From NCBI GenBank assembly GCA_022702705.1, contig CM040426.1:79073877-79137876 (forward strand): DNA of 64,000 bases. Direction: 5' to 3'. The position numbers and the translations under genes were made by a program. Source of the stretch: Papilionanthe hookeriana x Papilionanthe teres (Eukaryota > Streptophyta > Magnoliopsida > Asparagales > Orchidaceae). Below the pieces are notes generated by a model. It searched no databases, was not told where the DNA came from, and was given only the letters and a program-made list of their open reading frames with translations. Positions within the stretch are counted from its first letter, which is position 1; the number at the start of each line of letters is the position of its first letter. Shown here piece by piece: positions 48,261-61,400 of the stretch.

Positions 48261-48854
48261 TTGATAGTATACTTACTCTCAATAATGCACTTTTCCCAAC
48301 ACTAACAACAACAAATCAGCTACCCAAAGTAAAGCATAAAGGCATGGAAAAAAACATAGAAGCAATAAGATCTATTCATTACAACGGTAGTTTCTCAAAG
48401 TTTAGAAAACCCTGACCCAACCTATAGCAAAATATGTCAAGTTCGGATAATAAAATTATTAATCGGCCAACCAAAAAAGCCAAGAAAATCGCTTCAATTT
48501 GACATCTACGCCACAAGTTTCAACCAAAGGATAGAATGCCATTCCTGTTTAAAGGCTTAAACTTAACAGATGCATGAGCCACAAGAAATTTCCCAAGCCA
48601 CATAAATTAGAGAAATCTTTCCACATCTGCCATACAACAATCAATAAACCCTAATTGAGGGAAAAAGGAGAACAGCAACAAATATATATATAATTCAAAA
48701 TTTCTAGGAAAATGGTTTTTTATCAACCGTTTGGCGACAGGATTTGAGCAGGTTTAAGCAGGATTTAACTTAAATATGCCAAACATTAAAAAAAAAAAAA
48801 TTACTTTAATTCAAATCGTGTAGAATTCTATATCCCATTCGTCCCCAATTTTAC

Positions 48855-49100
48855 CTTAGAAGAATTTAACTTGAAATTCAAATCCGCAAGCCTTTCACGA
48901 ATTCCTCGTTCTCCTTCACACGCTGCTAGTGCCGTCGACGCCGTCTTCGTCTTCGTGGGGTTTCGGTAATTTGGGTGATTAGGGTAAAAATGACATTGCT
49001 TTCCAGCCATGAAATATAAATGACGAACCATTATGCGCTTTGACTCGTACGTAATACGTCCTTGTCGAATCTCTTCATGTCGATCGGTTCTGTTTATCAT
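48855..49100 (-). promoter_or_regulatory. Candidate 5' non-coding exon or promoter of DGD2
   Basis: A GC-richer island in AT-rich flank, read on the minus strand, ends AATTCTTCTAAG followed by GTAAAATTGG, a plausible splice donor at 48854. On the other side, AATAAGCAG precedes AAGCATTAATTTGC and the DGD2 ATG, a plausible acceptor near 46640. This would make a 5' leader intron of about 2.2 kb. It is inference only. The open frame across it (48828-49100) has no recognisable homology. Confidence 0.3.
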
Positions 49101-50990
49101 TACACAAAATAGTCAAATTCATTTCATGCTTTCAAAACAACTTAAAGGTAATATTTTATTTACTTATTTGTTATATTTTTTTTTATATTTAAGGTTAGGT
49201 TTTTCTTATATAATAAATTTGTGTATTTTAAAATTAGGATAATTACATAAAGTGCACTAGAAATATATAGTTGATTTTGAACTATGAAATTAATGCATTT
49301 ACTTGTGTCATAATCAAATTACTGTGAATTTGATAAAAAATGAAAAATATGAGTTGGGTTGATGTCATGAGCTTTGATATTTGAGTGAAATTTTGTAAAA
49401 TAAATGAAAGAGTGCACTTGATTTGTAAATATCAATGTTTTCATGTGACATAACCGCTGCTTTAAAATTTTAATGAGGTGCCTACATATTTAAAAGGGTT
49501 AATTTAAAAGATGAGGTTGTGTTATGTCCGTCCAACAACAATTCCAGTTCCAAAAATTCTTATTAATATAAACTAATATGTTAAATTTAAGGATATTTGA
49601 GGACATTTAACAAAAAAAATTATATGATTGGACTCGATGTGCGTGTGATGTTTCTCAAAATCGTGCCAGATATCACTTGGAGTAATGTGTTGTTCAAATG
49701 ATACTAAAGGCCACATAATGTTGTGCAAGAGTTTTTGAGGAGTTGGTAGTCTTCCCTCAAATTATGCTATTAAAGTCATAAAAGTACTTATAATGTATTT
49801 ATCTACTTTAAAGCCTCATAAATTCTAAATACATTATAAAAAATTATAAAACCCTTCTAAAACGGATTGGAAATGTCTAAATATTAGGTGGGCAATCACT
49901 TGTCTAGACAGCATGATTATTTTTTATGATGACCAAAATCAAACTCATTTTCCTTAACAGAATCGACCTGACTACCCTGCTTGACGTTATCCTACCCTAT
50001 ATTAAATCCCTAATCAATATTTTTAGGGCATCACCCGAGAGGGAGAAAGAGCCAAGGCTTCGAACAAGAGAACGAGCGAAAGTTGACTAAATTGAGAGAG
50101 AGAGAGATATATGAGAGCAATCGATGAATGTAGGAAGCTTTGATGCAATGAAGCAAGGCGAAGGTCGGTGACGTTCTCCAAAAGCTTCAATAATTTGGTA
50201 GATTTGGGGAGGGAGAAGATGAGAGGGGAAGGGGAGTGATTTTTTTTTTAAGTTGAAATAGGGCGGAGGGAGAGGAAATTGAAGAAGGGGAAGAGTAAGT
50301 TGACATTGATTTCTTCTTCTCTATCTTCCTCTTACACTAACATCTTTCTTTCTTTCTCGGAGAAGTCAAGTAAAGCAATACAATTATTTAAATTCCTCGT
50401 ATAGATGATTATTTTGTTTTATACTATTGTTAAAGTTTGACTAAACCTGACATCAAATCATTTATGCCTCGTTTGGGAGGATATTTTTGTGGCTTATACG
50501 TTTTCGCAACCAGAGATGTCGTGTTTGGGAACCTTTTATTCTCGTGTGTTTCACCAATGGGGAACCGCATTTCGTTAAACACTAAAACGGAAAGAGGGGA
50601 GAGCGTTCCTGGGTTGGAGCTTTATTGCAGGGGCCTTTGACATCGCTTCTCCCTTCAAATTTTTTGTAATCCCACTCCCACATCCTCTCATAAACCCCTC
50701 GCCCCTCTCCTCGTTTGTCACCTGTGTCGTTAAGGTTGAAACCCGATTCCGCTCCTCTCCCTTCATTGTTGATGTCTTTGATTTGTTGCCTACCTCCGAT
50801 GAAGTTTCCTCTTTTATAGATTTTTTTTGTTTTTTATTTGTTGTCTACCTCTGTGTTTCTCATTTTTCTTCTGTGAATTTTTTTGTACTTGTTACGCATA
50901 TTCATCCAGTCATGTTTGATGGTCGATTTGCTTGCTTTTTCTATGCATGTGCAGATGAACATATTGGGGAGAGATTTCTAACACTTATTT
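49101..50990. other. No recognised gene
   Basis: AT-rich, with a GAGAGA tract near 50093-50110 and a GGGAGA-rich stretch at 50200-50300. A short plus-strand frame at 50437-50640 starts in a CGTTTGGGA-type motif often seen at MITE ends, but no partner end was found. Confidence 0.4.
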
Positions 50991-51610
50991 GTTTTTCCTT
51001 TTGTTATAGTATTTTGCTAATGTGATTGCATATGTTTTAATGCAAAGTTGTAGTTTATAGGGCAGATAAGTTAGCAATATATAAAGTTATCCTGATCAAC
51101 CAGTAGAATTAATAGAATGAAATATATATAAGCATTGTAAATTTGTTTCATTAATAATTCTTTGTGGAATTGTTCAACATATGCTTACACTGATGTTAGT
51201 TGGTTGATTTGTTTGCACTTGCCTCTTCTACATAGTTGAGTGACATTTTAGGGGAGAATGTTGAGCATTGCTTTCTTTTTTTAGTATATGAGATGGTTCT
51301 ATAAATGAAATTACGTATGTATTAATGCAAAATTAAAGTTTGTATGATAAATAAGTTAGCATCATATTTACATATCATTATCAACCAGTATAAGCTATGG
51401 ACTAAAATATGTATGAGCATTGTTTATATGTTTCATTAAGAAATCCTTTCTTTAATATATGAAATATTTTTGCAAATGGAATTGCATATGCTTTCATGCA
51501 AAGTTGTAGTTTGCATGATAGATAAGCTAGCAACATCTATACATATCTTGATTAACCAATACATGCTATGGAATGAAATATATATGAACATTTTTTATCT
51601 GTTTCGGATA
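50990..51610. repeat. Three diverged copies of an AT-rich unit
   Basis: A unit of about 150-170 bp recurs with the anchor TGCAAA at 51041, 51326 and 51497. It contains ATTGCATATG, TGCAAAGTTGTAGTTT, GATAAGTTAGCA, ATCAACCAGTA and GAATGAAATATATAT. The first spacing (285) is longer because of extra sequence at about 51170-51270. Confidence 0.75.
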
Positions 51611-51820
51611 GTTAAGTTTTTTAGGAAGCTTTCCTGAATTATTTCACTACATTCTTCACTAAGTGTAACAGTTTCATGTTCTTCAAACTTCATTTTTTAT
51701 TTAATATTTCTTTCATAAATTTGGCATAACTAGACTTGTGTTCTAAACCTTCAACAAAATAAATATTAATTGTAAGCTTTTTAAATATCTAAAAAATATT
51801 GGAATTTGTTGATCCAGCTT

Positions 51821-53340
51821 TTAGTTTCTATGTTTTTGAGTAAATTTATGTGGTGGTTTTTCTATATTAATCTCAGTTAGAGAGACAAATTTTTCTACAT
51901 CCTTAGGAACAGTTTCTTCAAGTTTTTCAGTTTCTTTAATCTCTCTCTCAACTTCAATCTCTTTTTGAAATTCAACATTTAATTCCTTTCTAATCCTAAG
52001 TTGGACAGCTTTAACTTGCTCATGATATTTATTTTTTTTCTTTAGGATTGATTTCAATGTTACTAGGAAGTGTTCCCTGAGACCTATTGCTAAGTACGTA
52101 ACAATTTTTCTCAGTTGATTCTCCATGTTTCTTATTGGAGCACATTGAATTTGTAATTGATTTCTCATTTGTAGCACTAGTTCTTCTATAAACAACTTTT
52201 TCTCCTTAATTTGTGGGTTACTACTAAATCCAGGAGGATAAGTAGGTTTATAGTTAGCACTACCCTGGTTGTTTCAATTTCTTAATGGGTTTGCTTGATT
52301 GTTCCCCCATTGTTGACTTCCAACACTAGAGTTGTTATTCCAGTTAAATATGGGGTGTTTTTAACAAATTGGGTTGTAATAGTTAGAGTATGGGTTATTG
52401 GGTATGTTGTTAATTGCATTTAATGTTTCTAATGAAGTTTAAGAATTGATCATCTGTCCTAATAATTTTTCTTCAATCAAATGAGGTGTTTGAGAAAAAA
52501 TCATTCCAATTTGATCTATTTTCCTAGATAATTCAACAACTTGTGATGCAACCATCAAAATAGCGTCATTATCATGAATACTGACTACTCTCTTAGGATT
52601 TACTCTTTCAGATGGTCATTGAAAATTGTTCATAGCCATCTCATCAATTAATGCATAAGCTTCATTAAATAGTTTTGACATTAATGAACATCCAAAAACC
52701 GCATCTATGATAGATCTAGGAGATCCTACTAACCCATTATAAAAAGTTTGAATGATTAACCAATCTGGTAAAGCATGGCGTGGACACTTTCTAAGGAGTT
52801 GCTTGAATCTTTCACAAGCTACGTATATTGACTCCCCTTCATACTGAGTAAAACAAGTTATATCATTTCTAAGCTTATCAGTTTTTTAGGGTGAAAAATT
52901 CTTAGCCAAGAATTTTTGTGTTAAATCCCCCAAGTTCTAAAAGATCCGGGGGCTAACAAATTTAACCACACACTAGCTTTATCTTTTAAGAAAATAAGAA
53001 AAAGTTTAAGTCTAACAACATCATTTGATACGCCATCATATTTAAATGTAGCACATAGTTATAAAAAACTTGTTGGGTGTAATTTGGATCCTCAGAAGGT
53101 GTTCCCCAAACTGATTATTTTGTATTATTTGTATAATAGCAGATTTAAGTTCGAATGAGTTAGCCGCTACAACAGGGGTTTGTATGCTTAAGTTAATTTC
53201 ATCTGTTCTATGGTTTGCATAGTCCCTTACAAATCTTTGTATGTCATGATGTTCAATTTCAGCAGTTTGAATATTAACATTTTTTTAGATGTGTTTGTCA
53301 TTTCTTAAAAATTGTGAAGTCTTCTTTGTTTTCTAAATTT
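51821..53340 (-). pseudogene. Athila-type gypsy gag, copy I
   Basis: The minus strand shows Athila-like gag in decayed frames: a capsid segment near 52730-52870 homologous to copy II; KRVVSIHDNDAILMVASQVV near 52545-52600; an Asn-rich linker with NPYSNYYNP and NNQANPLRN (52260-52410). The 51821-52195 frame has RNMENQLRKIV and VKAVQLRIRKEL, matching the gag end RNMExQIGQxAxxL..CKAITLRSGKEL. Its extreme Lys/Glu-rich tail is unusual. Gag would form the particle. Stops at many places make it inactive. The primer site at 53588 is upstream in the correct orientation. Confidence 0.8.
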
Positions 53341-53587
53341 TCATATAGTTCATTCTAATTCAGATTTGTAAGGTACAAAACCTTCGGATCCCGAACCACG
53401 CATGCACAAAGTAAAAATTTGAAAAATAAAACTTAAACAAACTAAAATACTTAACAAGAAAATATTTTAAAATTTTGATTTTTTTTAATTTTTGAAAATT
53501 AGAAAGTAAAATAAATTTAAAATTCAATTCTCCTAAAAATAAGCCTATAGTTCAAATAAATTTCTAAGTCGAAAAATATCGTCGCGA

Positions 53588-53605
53588 TCCCAGACAACGG
53601 CGCCA
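53588..53605 (-). other. Athila primer-binding site, tRNA-Asp type
   Basis: The minus strand reads TGGCGCCGTTGTCTGGGA, one base from the Athila-type primer site (TGGCGCCGTTGTCGGGGA), complementary to tRNA-Asp. It sits just upstream of gag copy I. Confidence 0.85.
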
Positions 53606-53615
53606 AAAACTTAAG

Positions 53616-55200
53616 CCGACTTACAATTGTGCATATATTTATATTTCAAAAGATTGTCAAAAACTTGACTCAAATTATATTTAGTGGCTAATGTGAACAA
53701 AAAAATATTTTAGAAAATAAAAGATAAGCTGTCACACTATGGGTATTATGCATGTATATATATCATTTCAAGTTATATAGAGCTTTTTTTAAAAATCCCA
53801 GTAACGATCCAACATGGAATGTCATATCTTTTTATAATAATTTGGAAAAGTTTCTATTAAAAACTACAAACACAAGTTATAGGAGGTGAATGTTGAAATT
53901 TTTGAAAAGATTATAACTAAATTTATGCAGGATTTAATTTTAAGAAAAAAATAAATACAAACTAATACTATTTTAAAGAGAGCTCAAATGTCATATAAAA
54001 GATCTTCCCCCTTGCATAGAGATGATAATCAGTGTAAAGTTTGATTGCTTAAAAATCAAATTTGGTATTGTGACAAATAGGAGCATCATATTCTTTACCC
54101 TCTCTGAGCACCTAAAGAACATTGGTTAGTCTAAAGTTTATTCCAGCTAATATATAAGTGTTGAATTCTGACCTCTCACTTCCACACTACCTATTGTGCC
54201 TTCTATATAGGATATACTGGGGACCCTTAGATCCAAACTAAGAACCAAATTGAATAATCTAGCCTGTCACCCTAGAAACATCAATTCTATGCCCAACAAA
54301 ACTTATCTCCCTATCTTTTTGCACCCCCTGGGATTTTTGGCATCCCTGTCCTCCAAAGTGAAGTGTGGTACTCACTAGTTAATGAATTCATAGCCCTCAC
54401 AAATCTTATGTTTTGCAACAGTTGTTAACCTTACAAGTGACCAATATTCAAAGTCAATGAAGTTCTGGTGAAAGTGTCATCACAATTTTTAGAATAAAAA
54501 CAAGTCTTAAACCATTGGCATATTACCCATGATCAAGCCTCATAGAAAGGAGAATGCAAGGAAACTACTCAAAATTTATGAAGATGAAAAAAACACATGA
54601 TTTTATATTGATACTAAGTTCACAATATATAGTAAATATCAAATAAAAATACAAATTACTTATCTTGGCTTCTCCCCAAGGAAACTCTGAAGTCCCTTTA
54701 CTTTCCTTGACTCACACAAGACTCACACAACTCACAAACTCTCCAGACTTTCACTGTGGTAGTCTCAATCACAAGACTCAAACCAAAATCACTATACTTG
54801 ACTCACAAAAGACTCACATAACTTAAGAACTCGCCACACTCTCATTGTGGTAGTCTCACTCACAAGAATCACACCAAAATCACGCTACAAGTGTTCCTCT
54901 CGTTCTCTCCTCTCTTTTTTTCTCCTCCATAATTAATTATAATATGTAGACCTCTAAAAATAACCAAGAGTTACTTCAGGAACCCCTTCAAAATTCATCT
55001 AAATTCAATGTATAGTACTCAATCTGACTCTAGATTCCATCTCCACTCTTCTAGAAGCCTTGTATAACTGTCTGACGTATGGGAGTTGGATCTGGCGCTT
55101 AGGTGCCAATCGCGTATGGACTCTGGCGCATAGGTGCCAAAAGTGTCACTTAGGTGCCTGATCCCCAAATATTTATGCTCTCATTTTTCACTTTATATTT
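53616..55200 (-). repeat. Probable Athila 5' LTR, element I
   Basis: On the minus strand this lies directly upstream of the primer site, where the 5' LTR should be. It shares ordered words with 55241-56280, such as ACAAATAGGAGCA, ATTCTTTACCCT and AAAGAACATTGGTTA. The high-coordinate half (about 54690-54890) holds two diverged copies of a CTCACACAA-rich unit. The outer boundary is not fixed. Confidence 0.55.
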
Positions 55201-55220
55201 CTTTTCATTGATAATATCTC

Positions 55221-55240
55221 TTCCCCTTGCAAAGACGCCA
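55221..55240 (-). other. Second, decayed Athila-type primer site
   Basis: The minus strand reads TGGCGTCTTTGCAAGGGGAA, a mutated form of the tRNA-Asp primer site. The sequence on its high-coordinate side resembles the LTR of element I, so a second LTR appears to end here. Confidence 0.6.
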
Positions 55241-56330
55241 AAAACTTGATTCTGAAGCAAATAAGAAATATATTTTAATTGTTTTATAATATGGGATTCT
55301 ACGCAAGTATACGTATCATGTATCAAGTAATATATAACTTTCTGATTAAGCCCTGAGATATCGAACCCATAGGGAAATGTCTAAAAATATAAAGAAATAC
55401 AAAAATTATCTTTTTTACTTTTTAAATTGATTTTGTAAAGTATGTTTTAAAATATATAATTTGAAAATTGTTTTTGATGTTTTCTTTTAAGAAAAAGTAA
55501 AGCATGCAATTAAAATTAACAAGACTCTAAAAGCGATATGAAAGTAATGAAAATAATATATATCTTTCCTCTTTTAATGAATAAGTAATAATCATGGAGT
55601 TTCGTTGTGGAAGTATTTAAATGTGTTGTGTCAAATAGGAGCAATTATATTCTTTACCCTTACTTGGTTCTATAAAGAACATTGGTTAATTTGAAGCTTT
55701 AAAATTTTATAGATGGGTTAGGCGGGGAAGATATCAGCACTTACTCTAGAGTTCCCTCTATTCCCTCCACCTGGGAGCTAACATCTCACCTCTAATAGTT
55801 ATAAATCGTAGTGTAAGATCATCCACAAGTTATTCATCAAGTAGGTACATGACTCCTACCAAATGAAATCAAAGTTAGAGAAAGGAAGTAACAAAATTAA
55901 GATGGATCTATCATTGCTCAAATTCATGATATCTCTTGTAAAACTCAAGTCCGAGTAAGACCTGAGTTGTAGTGGACTCGTCAATCCAACTACTATAAGA
56001 GAACATACAAGCATATCCAGAATAATAAGTTAATGAATTACCTCCCTCATGACACACAAAGATCAAATCAAACCACTAAAAATCCAAACATTCACTAACA
56101 ACAATCAAACTTACCAATCCATAATGACACATAAAGATCAACTCAATCAACTAACAATCCAAACATTCACTGACCATTAATCAAGCTGATCAATCCACAC
56201 TAAAGAAAACACAATACAACACTAACAATCATGACTTTTAAGCATACTAAATAAAAGCACACTAATAACTATGGGTTGCCTCCAATAAAGTGCTTGGTTT
56301 TAACGTCGCGGGCCCGATAAATGATTCCTC
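55241..56330 (-). repeat. Athila-related LTR or 3' region
   Basis: Homologous in parts to 53616-55200. At 56271-56318 it contains GGGTTGCCTCCAATAAAGTG and a TTAACGTCGCGGGCCCG segment, a block I associate with the 3' non-coding part of Athila-like elements. Whether this is the 3' LTR of element II or a 5' LTR of another copy is unresolved. Confidence 0.5.
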
Positions 56331-56536
56331 CTAGATCAAAATTTCATTTAAGTAATCCTAGATCAATCGCCAAATCTTTTCAGATCCAAGGTTTCTTCCA
56401 AAGTCCTCAAATTTTAATTTTTCGTTCAGCTCTTCCTTTTCAGATTGATTTATATCATTGTTCCTCATATTTCTTTCTAGATCCAACATTCTTCTATTGA
56501 TTTTCTGAATTTGCATATTAATATCATCGTTGAAAT

Positions 56537-56977
56537 TTATAAGAAATGGATCTTTATAACATACTTCAAGATCTCCAAAATTTTGATTGAATTCTCTCTA
56601 AATAATTCAGATTCAGGATCAAAATCTTCTATGTCACTCTTCTGTTTCAAGTTATCTTCCAATTCTTCCCCTTGATAATGATTAAATGATGGAGGAGGTC
56701 TTACTATATCTATCATAGTTAAGGAAATAGGTTTTTGTAATTTCATAGGAATTTCTTCAAATGTTCTTTCAATATCCTTATTTTATTTTCTCAACTTAAA
56801 GTTCTTTTGAAATATATCCTCAAATTTTCTTCCAAGTCTTAGTTCAATATATTTATCTTGTTCATCATTCAATTCAGGTTTTTCTTGTGATTGAGTTGAA
56901 TCTAAAGATATAAAGACTGCTGGTGTAGATGAATTCCATAAATAGGTAGGCTTTAAAGTTTTATGGGGTACATCCAT
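56537..56977 (-). pseudogene. Athila element II gag tail or linker
   Basis: Two minus-strand frames, 56783-56977 and 56537-56746, are rich in Glu, Asp, Lys and Pro (for example IDIVRPPPSFNHYQGEELED). They lie downstream of gag copy II in the same orientation. I infer that they belong to the gag C-terminal or linker region. No catalytic motif is visible. Confidence 0.4.
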
Positions 56978-57239
56978 TTAAGTTCATGAGATTTTTCAAC
57001 AGATGAAATTAAAACTTCACTATTTTTGGTAACGTCCATCATTTCACACCTGTCCTAAACATACATACAGTCTTCTTTAGATAATATTTTCAACTCATCA
57101 TGAAAATCCATTCTGACATAATCTGTTAACTTACTTTCAATACTTTTTTGGAAATAGTCTTTACTTAGATAATTAATTTCATCCATAAAAAAACAATCAT
57201 CATGTTTTCTCTCAGTTGGATTATTGTTCTCTTTTGGTT

Positions 57240-58400
57240 TGATCTCAGTGTTGCTAGGAAGTTTTCCTTGGGGTCTATTGCTAAGTGAATTAGCAATTTG
57301 TCTCAGTTGATTATCTATGTTTCTAATTGCAGCATTTTGACTTTACAATTAGTTTCCCATTTGCAATACCACTTCGTCTATAGACATTTTTTTATCCTCA
57401 AATTGTTGATCATCGTTAGAGTTCAGTGGATATGAAGATCAATAGCTTGTGTTCCCCTAATTATTCTAACTTCCATAAAGATTTACATAATTATTTTCCT
57501 ATTGTTGGTTTCCACCCCTAGTAGTATGATTCTAGTTAAAATTAGGATAATTTTTCTAATCTGGGTTGAACAAGTTAGAATATGAGTTATTTATGGTATT
57601 TAAAGTCTCATAGAAGAAATTGGAATCAATTATACGCCCTAATGAACTTTCCTAACTTAGAGGAGTAAATTGAGGCTGGTTCATTCTAAATTGGTCAAAC
57701 TTCCTTGATATTGCAGCAACCTGAGATGCAAGAATTGCGATCGCATCTGTATCATGAACATTATCTACATTTTTATGATTTACACTTGCAAAGGGCCATT
57801 GAATATCATTTGAAGTCATTTCTTCAATTAATGCATATGCTTCATCAAATGTTTTTGACATTAATGAACCACCAGCAACAACATTAAAATGATCCTAAAG
57901 GATCCTACTAACCCATTATAAAAAGTTTGAATGATTAACCAATTTGGCATAGAATGATGCAGACATTTTTCTAAGAGTTCATTACATCTTTCCAAGGCTT
58001 CGCATATTGATTTTCTTTCATATTGACAAAATGAGATAATATCATTTCTAAGTTTAGTAGTCCTTGAAGGTGGAAAAGACTTAGCTAGAAATTTCTGAGT
58101 TAACTCCTCCCAATTTTTAATAGAACCAGGTGTTAATGAGTATAAGTACATTTTAGCCTTATCCCTTATTGAGGAAGGAAAAAGCCTTAGCCTAACAGCA
58201 TCTTCTAACATGCCGTTATAACTAAAAGCAGCACAAAGTTCTAGAAAACTAAATAAGTGTAAATAGGGATTCTCCAAAGGAGTTCCCCCAAACTGGTTGT
58301 TCTGCACTAGTTGGATAATCACTGGATTTAGTTCAAACGTGTTAGCTTCTACGACAGATTTTGTATACTTGAGTGAATTTCATCTGTCGTAGGATTTACA
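57240..58400 (-). pseudogene. Athila-type gypsy gag, copy II
   Basis: The 57861-58322 frame gives a near-complete capsid: MIIQLVQNNQFGG, EDAVRLRLFPSSIRDKAKMY, LTQKFLAKSFPPSRTTKLRN, LERCNELLEKCLHHSMPNW and QTFYNGL, all classic for Athila gag. After a frame change, 57652-57861 gives MSKTFDEAYALIEEMTSNDI and QWPF. RNxxNQLRQIA-like text follows near 57290-57350. No primer site was confirmed above 58.4 kb, and no pol follows. It is better preserved than copy I, to which it is a direct repeat. Confidence 0.85.
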
Positions 58401-58449
58401 TAATCCCTCAATGATTTATGATGATTTTACAAGTTATGATTTTGATAAA

Positions 58450-61400
58450 TTTTCATTTTCATTTCTAGTTTTTTAATTCTTTTCTATTTTTTAATTTTTT
58501 TTCCATTTTTCTAACTCGGGACCATAAGACACAAGTTTTATAGATCCTTGTCGGCATATTTTTAGGTTTGTGTGTTGTATTTTAAAAAAGAGGTCGCCTA
58601 CAGAAGTTGTCGGCGAATTTTAAATTTTAAATTTAATTTAAATATATATATGGTTTTAGAAAGAAGCATTTGATTTTGAAAATAACTTTAAGTTTGAAAA
58701 TTTTAAGATATGAAATCAAACCGATCTCACATTCCAAATAGTTTATATAAACGAGCACCGCATCACAAACCGTGTATCTATCCCGAAAAATAGACACACT
58801 GCTTGATGATGAGGCTTGATTAAATAAACTAGAAGATTTGTAACATCTGTTTAGTCTGCGAACCAATTTTATAAGCCGACAAGTTCCCTGCTTAATATAG
58901 AGGAATTAAGCAGGGTTTATATTACACAGGTTCTTAAAGTTCCCTATAAGGGCAAGCCCACATAGTTAATTACATCTTAAATGTTCGAAGACACTCAGAA
59001 AACTCTCGATAATGATCGGTGGTTTTCTCTCAGAATTTCAAAGTTTAAGGTTTTCAAACAATTGGACTTTGGAAATTTCAATAGGGAATAACTCAAATTT
59101 GGAACAGTTTATTTTAAGAATCCAAAGGAAGAGAAGTAGAAGATGTCACGGACCCGAAGCGAACTTTGGTGACTTCTCAATTATCCTATGGTTTGCCTTC
59201 AATTTGAGAATTTATTTAATGTTTCAATCCTGTCAATTTTAATTAATTAGGACTTATATTTGGATGACATGATCATACAAATAGCCTGTAAGATGTGAGG
59301 GCTTATGTCGTACCGAATGACTACATCAGAATCCTAAAATCGGTTAAGACTTAATTTGCATAACATGATTATACAAATACCTAACAAAAAATTGAGGATT
59401 TAAGTTGCACTAGGCAAACTACCTCGAAATCCTATGGTTTTGTTATTTAATGCTAAGAAAGGTTTAGTTGATGTAGATCCAAGTTTTGCTGACGACGATG
59501 GTCGTGCTGCCCACTATGCTCCCAGCTCCTTGTGTTGTAGAGGTTTAGCTTTAGAAAGTGAAAATCAGGAGATGAGAAAAGTGTTTTGGTTTAGAGAAAT
59601 CTTAAAGTACAAATAGTTTTAATGTTTTAATTAAAACAAATTTTAAAGTTGATTAAACAGAACCGATTAAGATTCCACGGTTCCATCATCCCGACACCGT
59701 TATTTTCATCGGATTCACTTAGTCCAAATGAATTTGCTAAACTCAACTGAATAAGTTCCACACTTTCATTTAGATCGTGGGAAATCCCGTTAGCAACACG
59801 TGGATTACATCATCTGAGGTATTCCCAATCATCTAACGAGACGTTTTAATTTAGTTGTAGTTGTAGCCTTGTTGTTCTGTTTGTGATTACATTTTGAGTT
59901 GTTTTATCTTTTGAAATGTTGTGGCGGTGAATTTTATCTTGTTGTGACTTTTAATTTTATTTTGGTTTTCAGTTTTGTGACTATCTCAAAGGTTTCAGTT
60001 TTCATGTAAGGTGACATTCTTGTTTAACATGCAAGAAAAGCAAAGTGCAGTACAGGTAAGTAAATTGCAATAAAATAAAAGCGTACCTGGCAGGTTCTTC
60101 TTGTCATTCCCAGCTGTACTTAAAACACATGTTAAGACATTTAAATATTTGCAACAAGTACCTAGGTATAGCTAAGGGAAGGTTCTGGTTGTCTACCAAG
60201 ATCCTAATCCTACTGCTAGTCAATTCCTATGACGCTAGGTCCTTGGTTTTGTGGATGATTTTCTTCACCAAAGAACAATTAATTTTAATTGTTCTTCTAA
60301 AACTTCTCACCGTATTGAGAAAGTGCTTAGAACGAATCCTAAACATCTTTTCAATACTTCTGAGATTACTTCGAGTCTAGCTGAATTTCATTGTACGGGT
60401 GAATTAATCATCCGGAAATTTAGTTAAGTTTTCTTTCTTGCTCAGTGAACTAGGATGCTTGATTATCCTATGAGTAAAGTGACATTTCACTTGATGCTTT
60501 ATTTAAGAGTTATAGTAATAAAAGCCTTAGGGACAAATTAGTTCGTTAAAGAATTTAACCGTTTTGATTAAGATTGAATTGATAGTTTAGGATAATTTAA
60601 TTTAGTTTTAAAGTTCAAGTTGATTTTCTCTTAAGTGTTTTAAACTGTTTGAATTGAAAGAGGTATTTAGATTATTTAATTTGATTAAAATTTTAATGAT
60701 TTTGATTTTAATTTGACTTAATTATAGTTCTTTAGGTCAATTTTAATTGGTTTGATTTTTGTATTTTCTTAATTATGAATTGTTTTGAGATTGATTTTTT
60801 TTAATGTTTCAAATTTGTTTTAGATTTGTTTTCAAGTGATTTCAAATTAATTTTAATGTTCTCAATTTAATTTAATTTGATTATCAAATCACCTAATGTT
60901 TTAAGCTTTAATTTAATTAAGGGTTATTTTTCTTTTAATTATTTAATTATTAATTCCAATTATCATCTTAAGTTTAATTAAGAGTTAAATATTATTAAAG
61001 TGATTCATTTAGGGATTTTAAATTAAAGAATTGGTATCTTCTTAAGTCACATCCCTAATAAATCAAAATTTTAATTATTCTCCCAAAATTTAAATGATTT
61101 AATTAATTAAAGTTCCATTTTGATATTTTCAAAGTGACTAATGGGTTTCTACCCCTTTATTCCCTAAGTCTCAATCATCCAAGAGAAGATTATGATCAAA
61201 TATTTTTACCCTCCCTTTGATTAGACCAAAATATTATTTAGGGTTAAAATCCTTTAATTACCTTTATGCCCATTTAGGCTTATTTATTTCACAACTCATC
61301 AAATTAAGCTCAAATGAAATATGTCACTTCACTCATATGTCAATTAAGACACTAGAGGAGAAAATGTGATTTTTCTGAATTTAATTTAATTAACATATTT

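Noticed and set aside
48828..49100. 90-codon minus-strand frame as a protein gene
   Set aside because: No homology is recognised. The region is better explained as a leader exon or promoter of DGD2.
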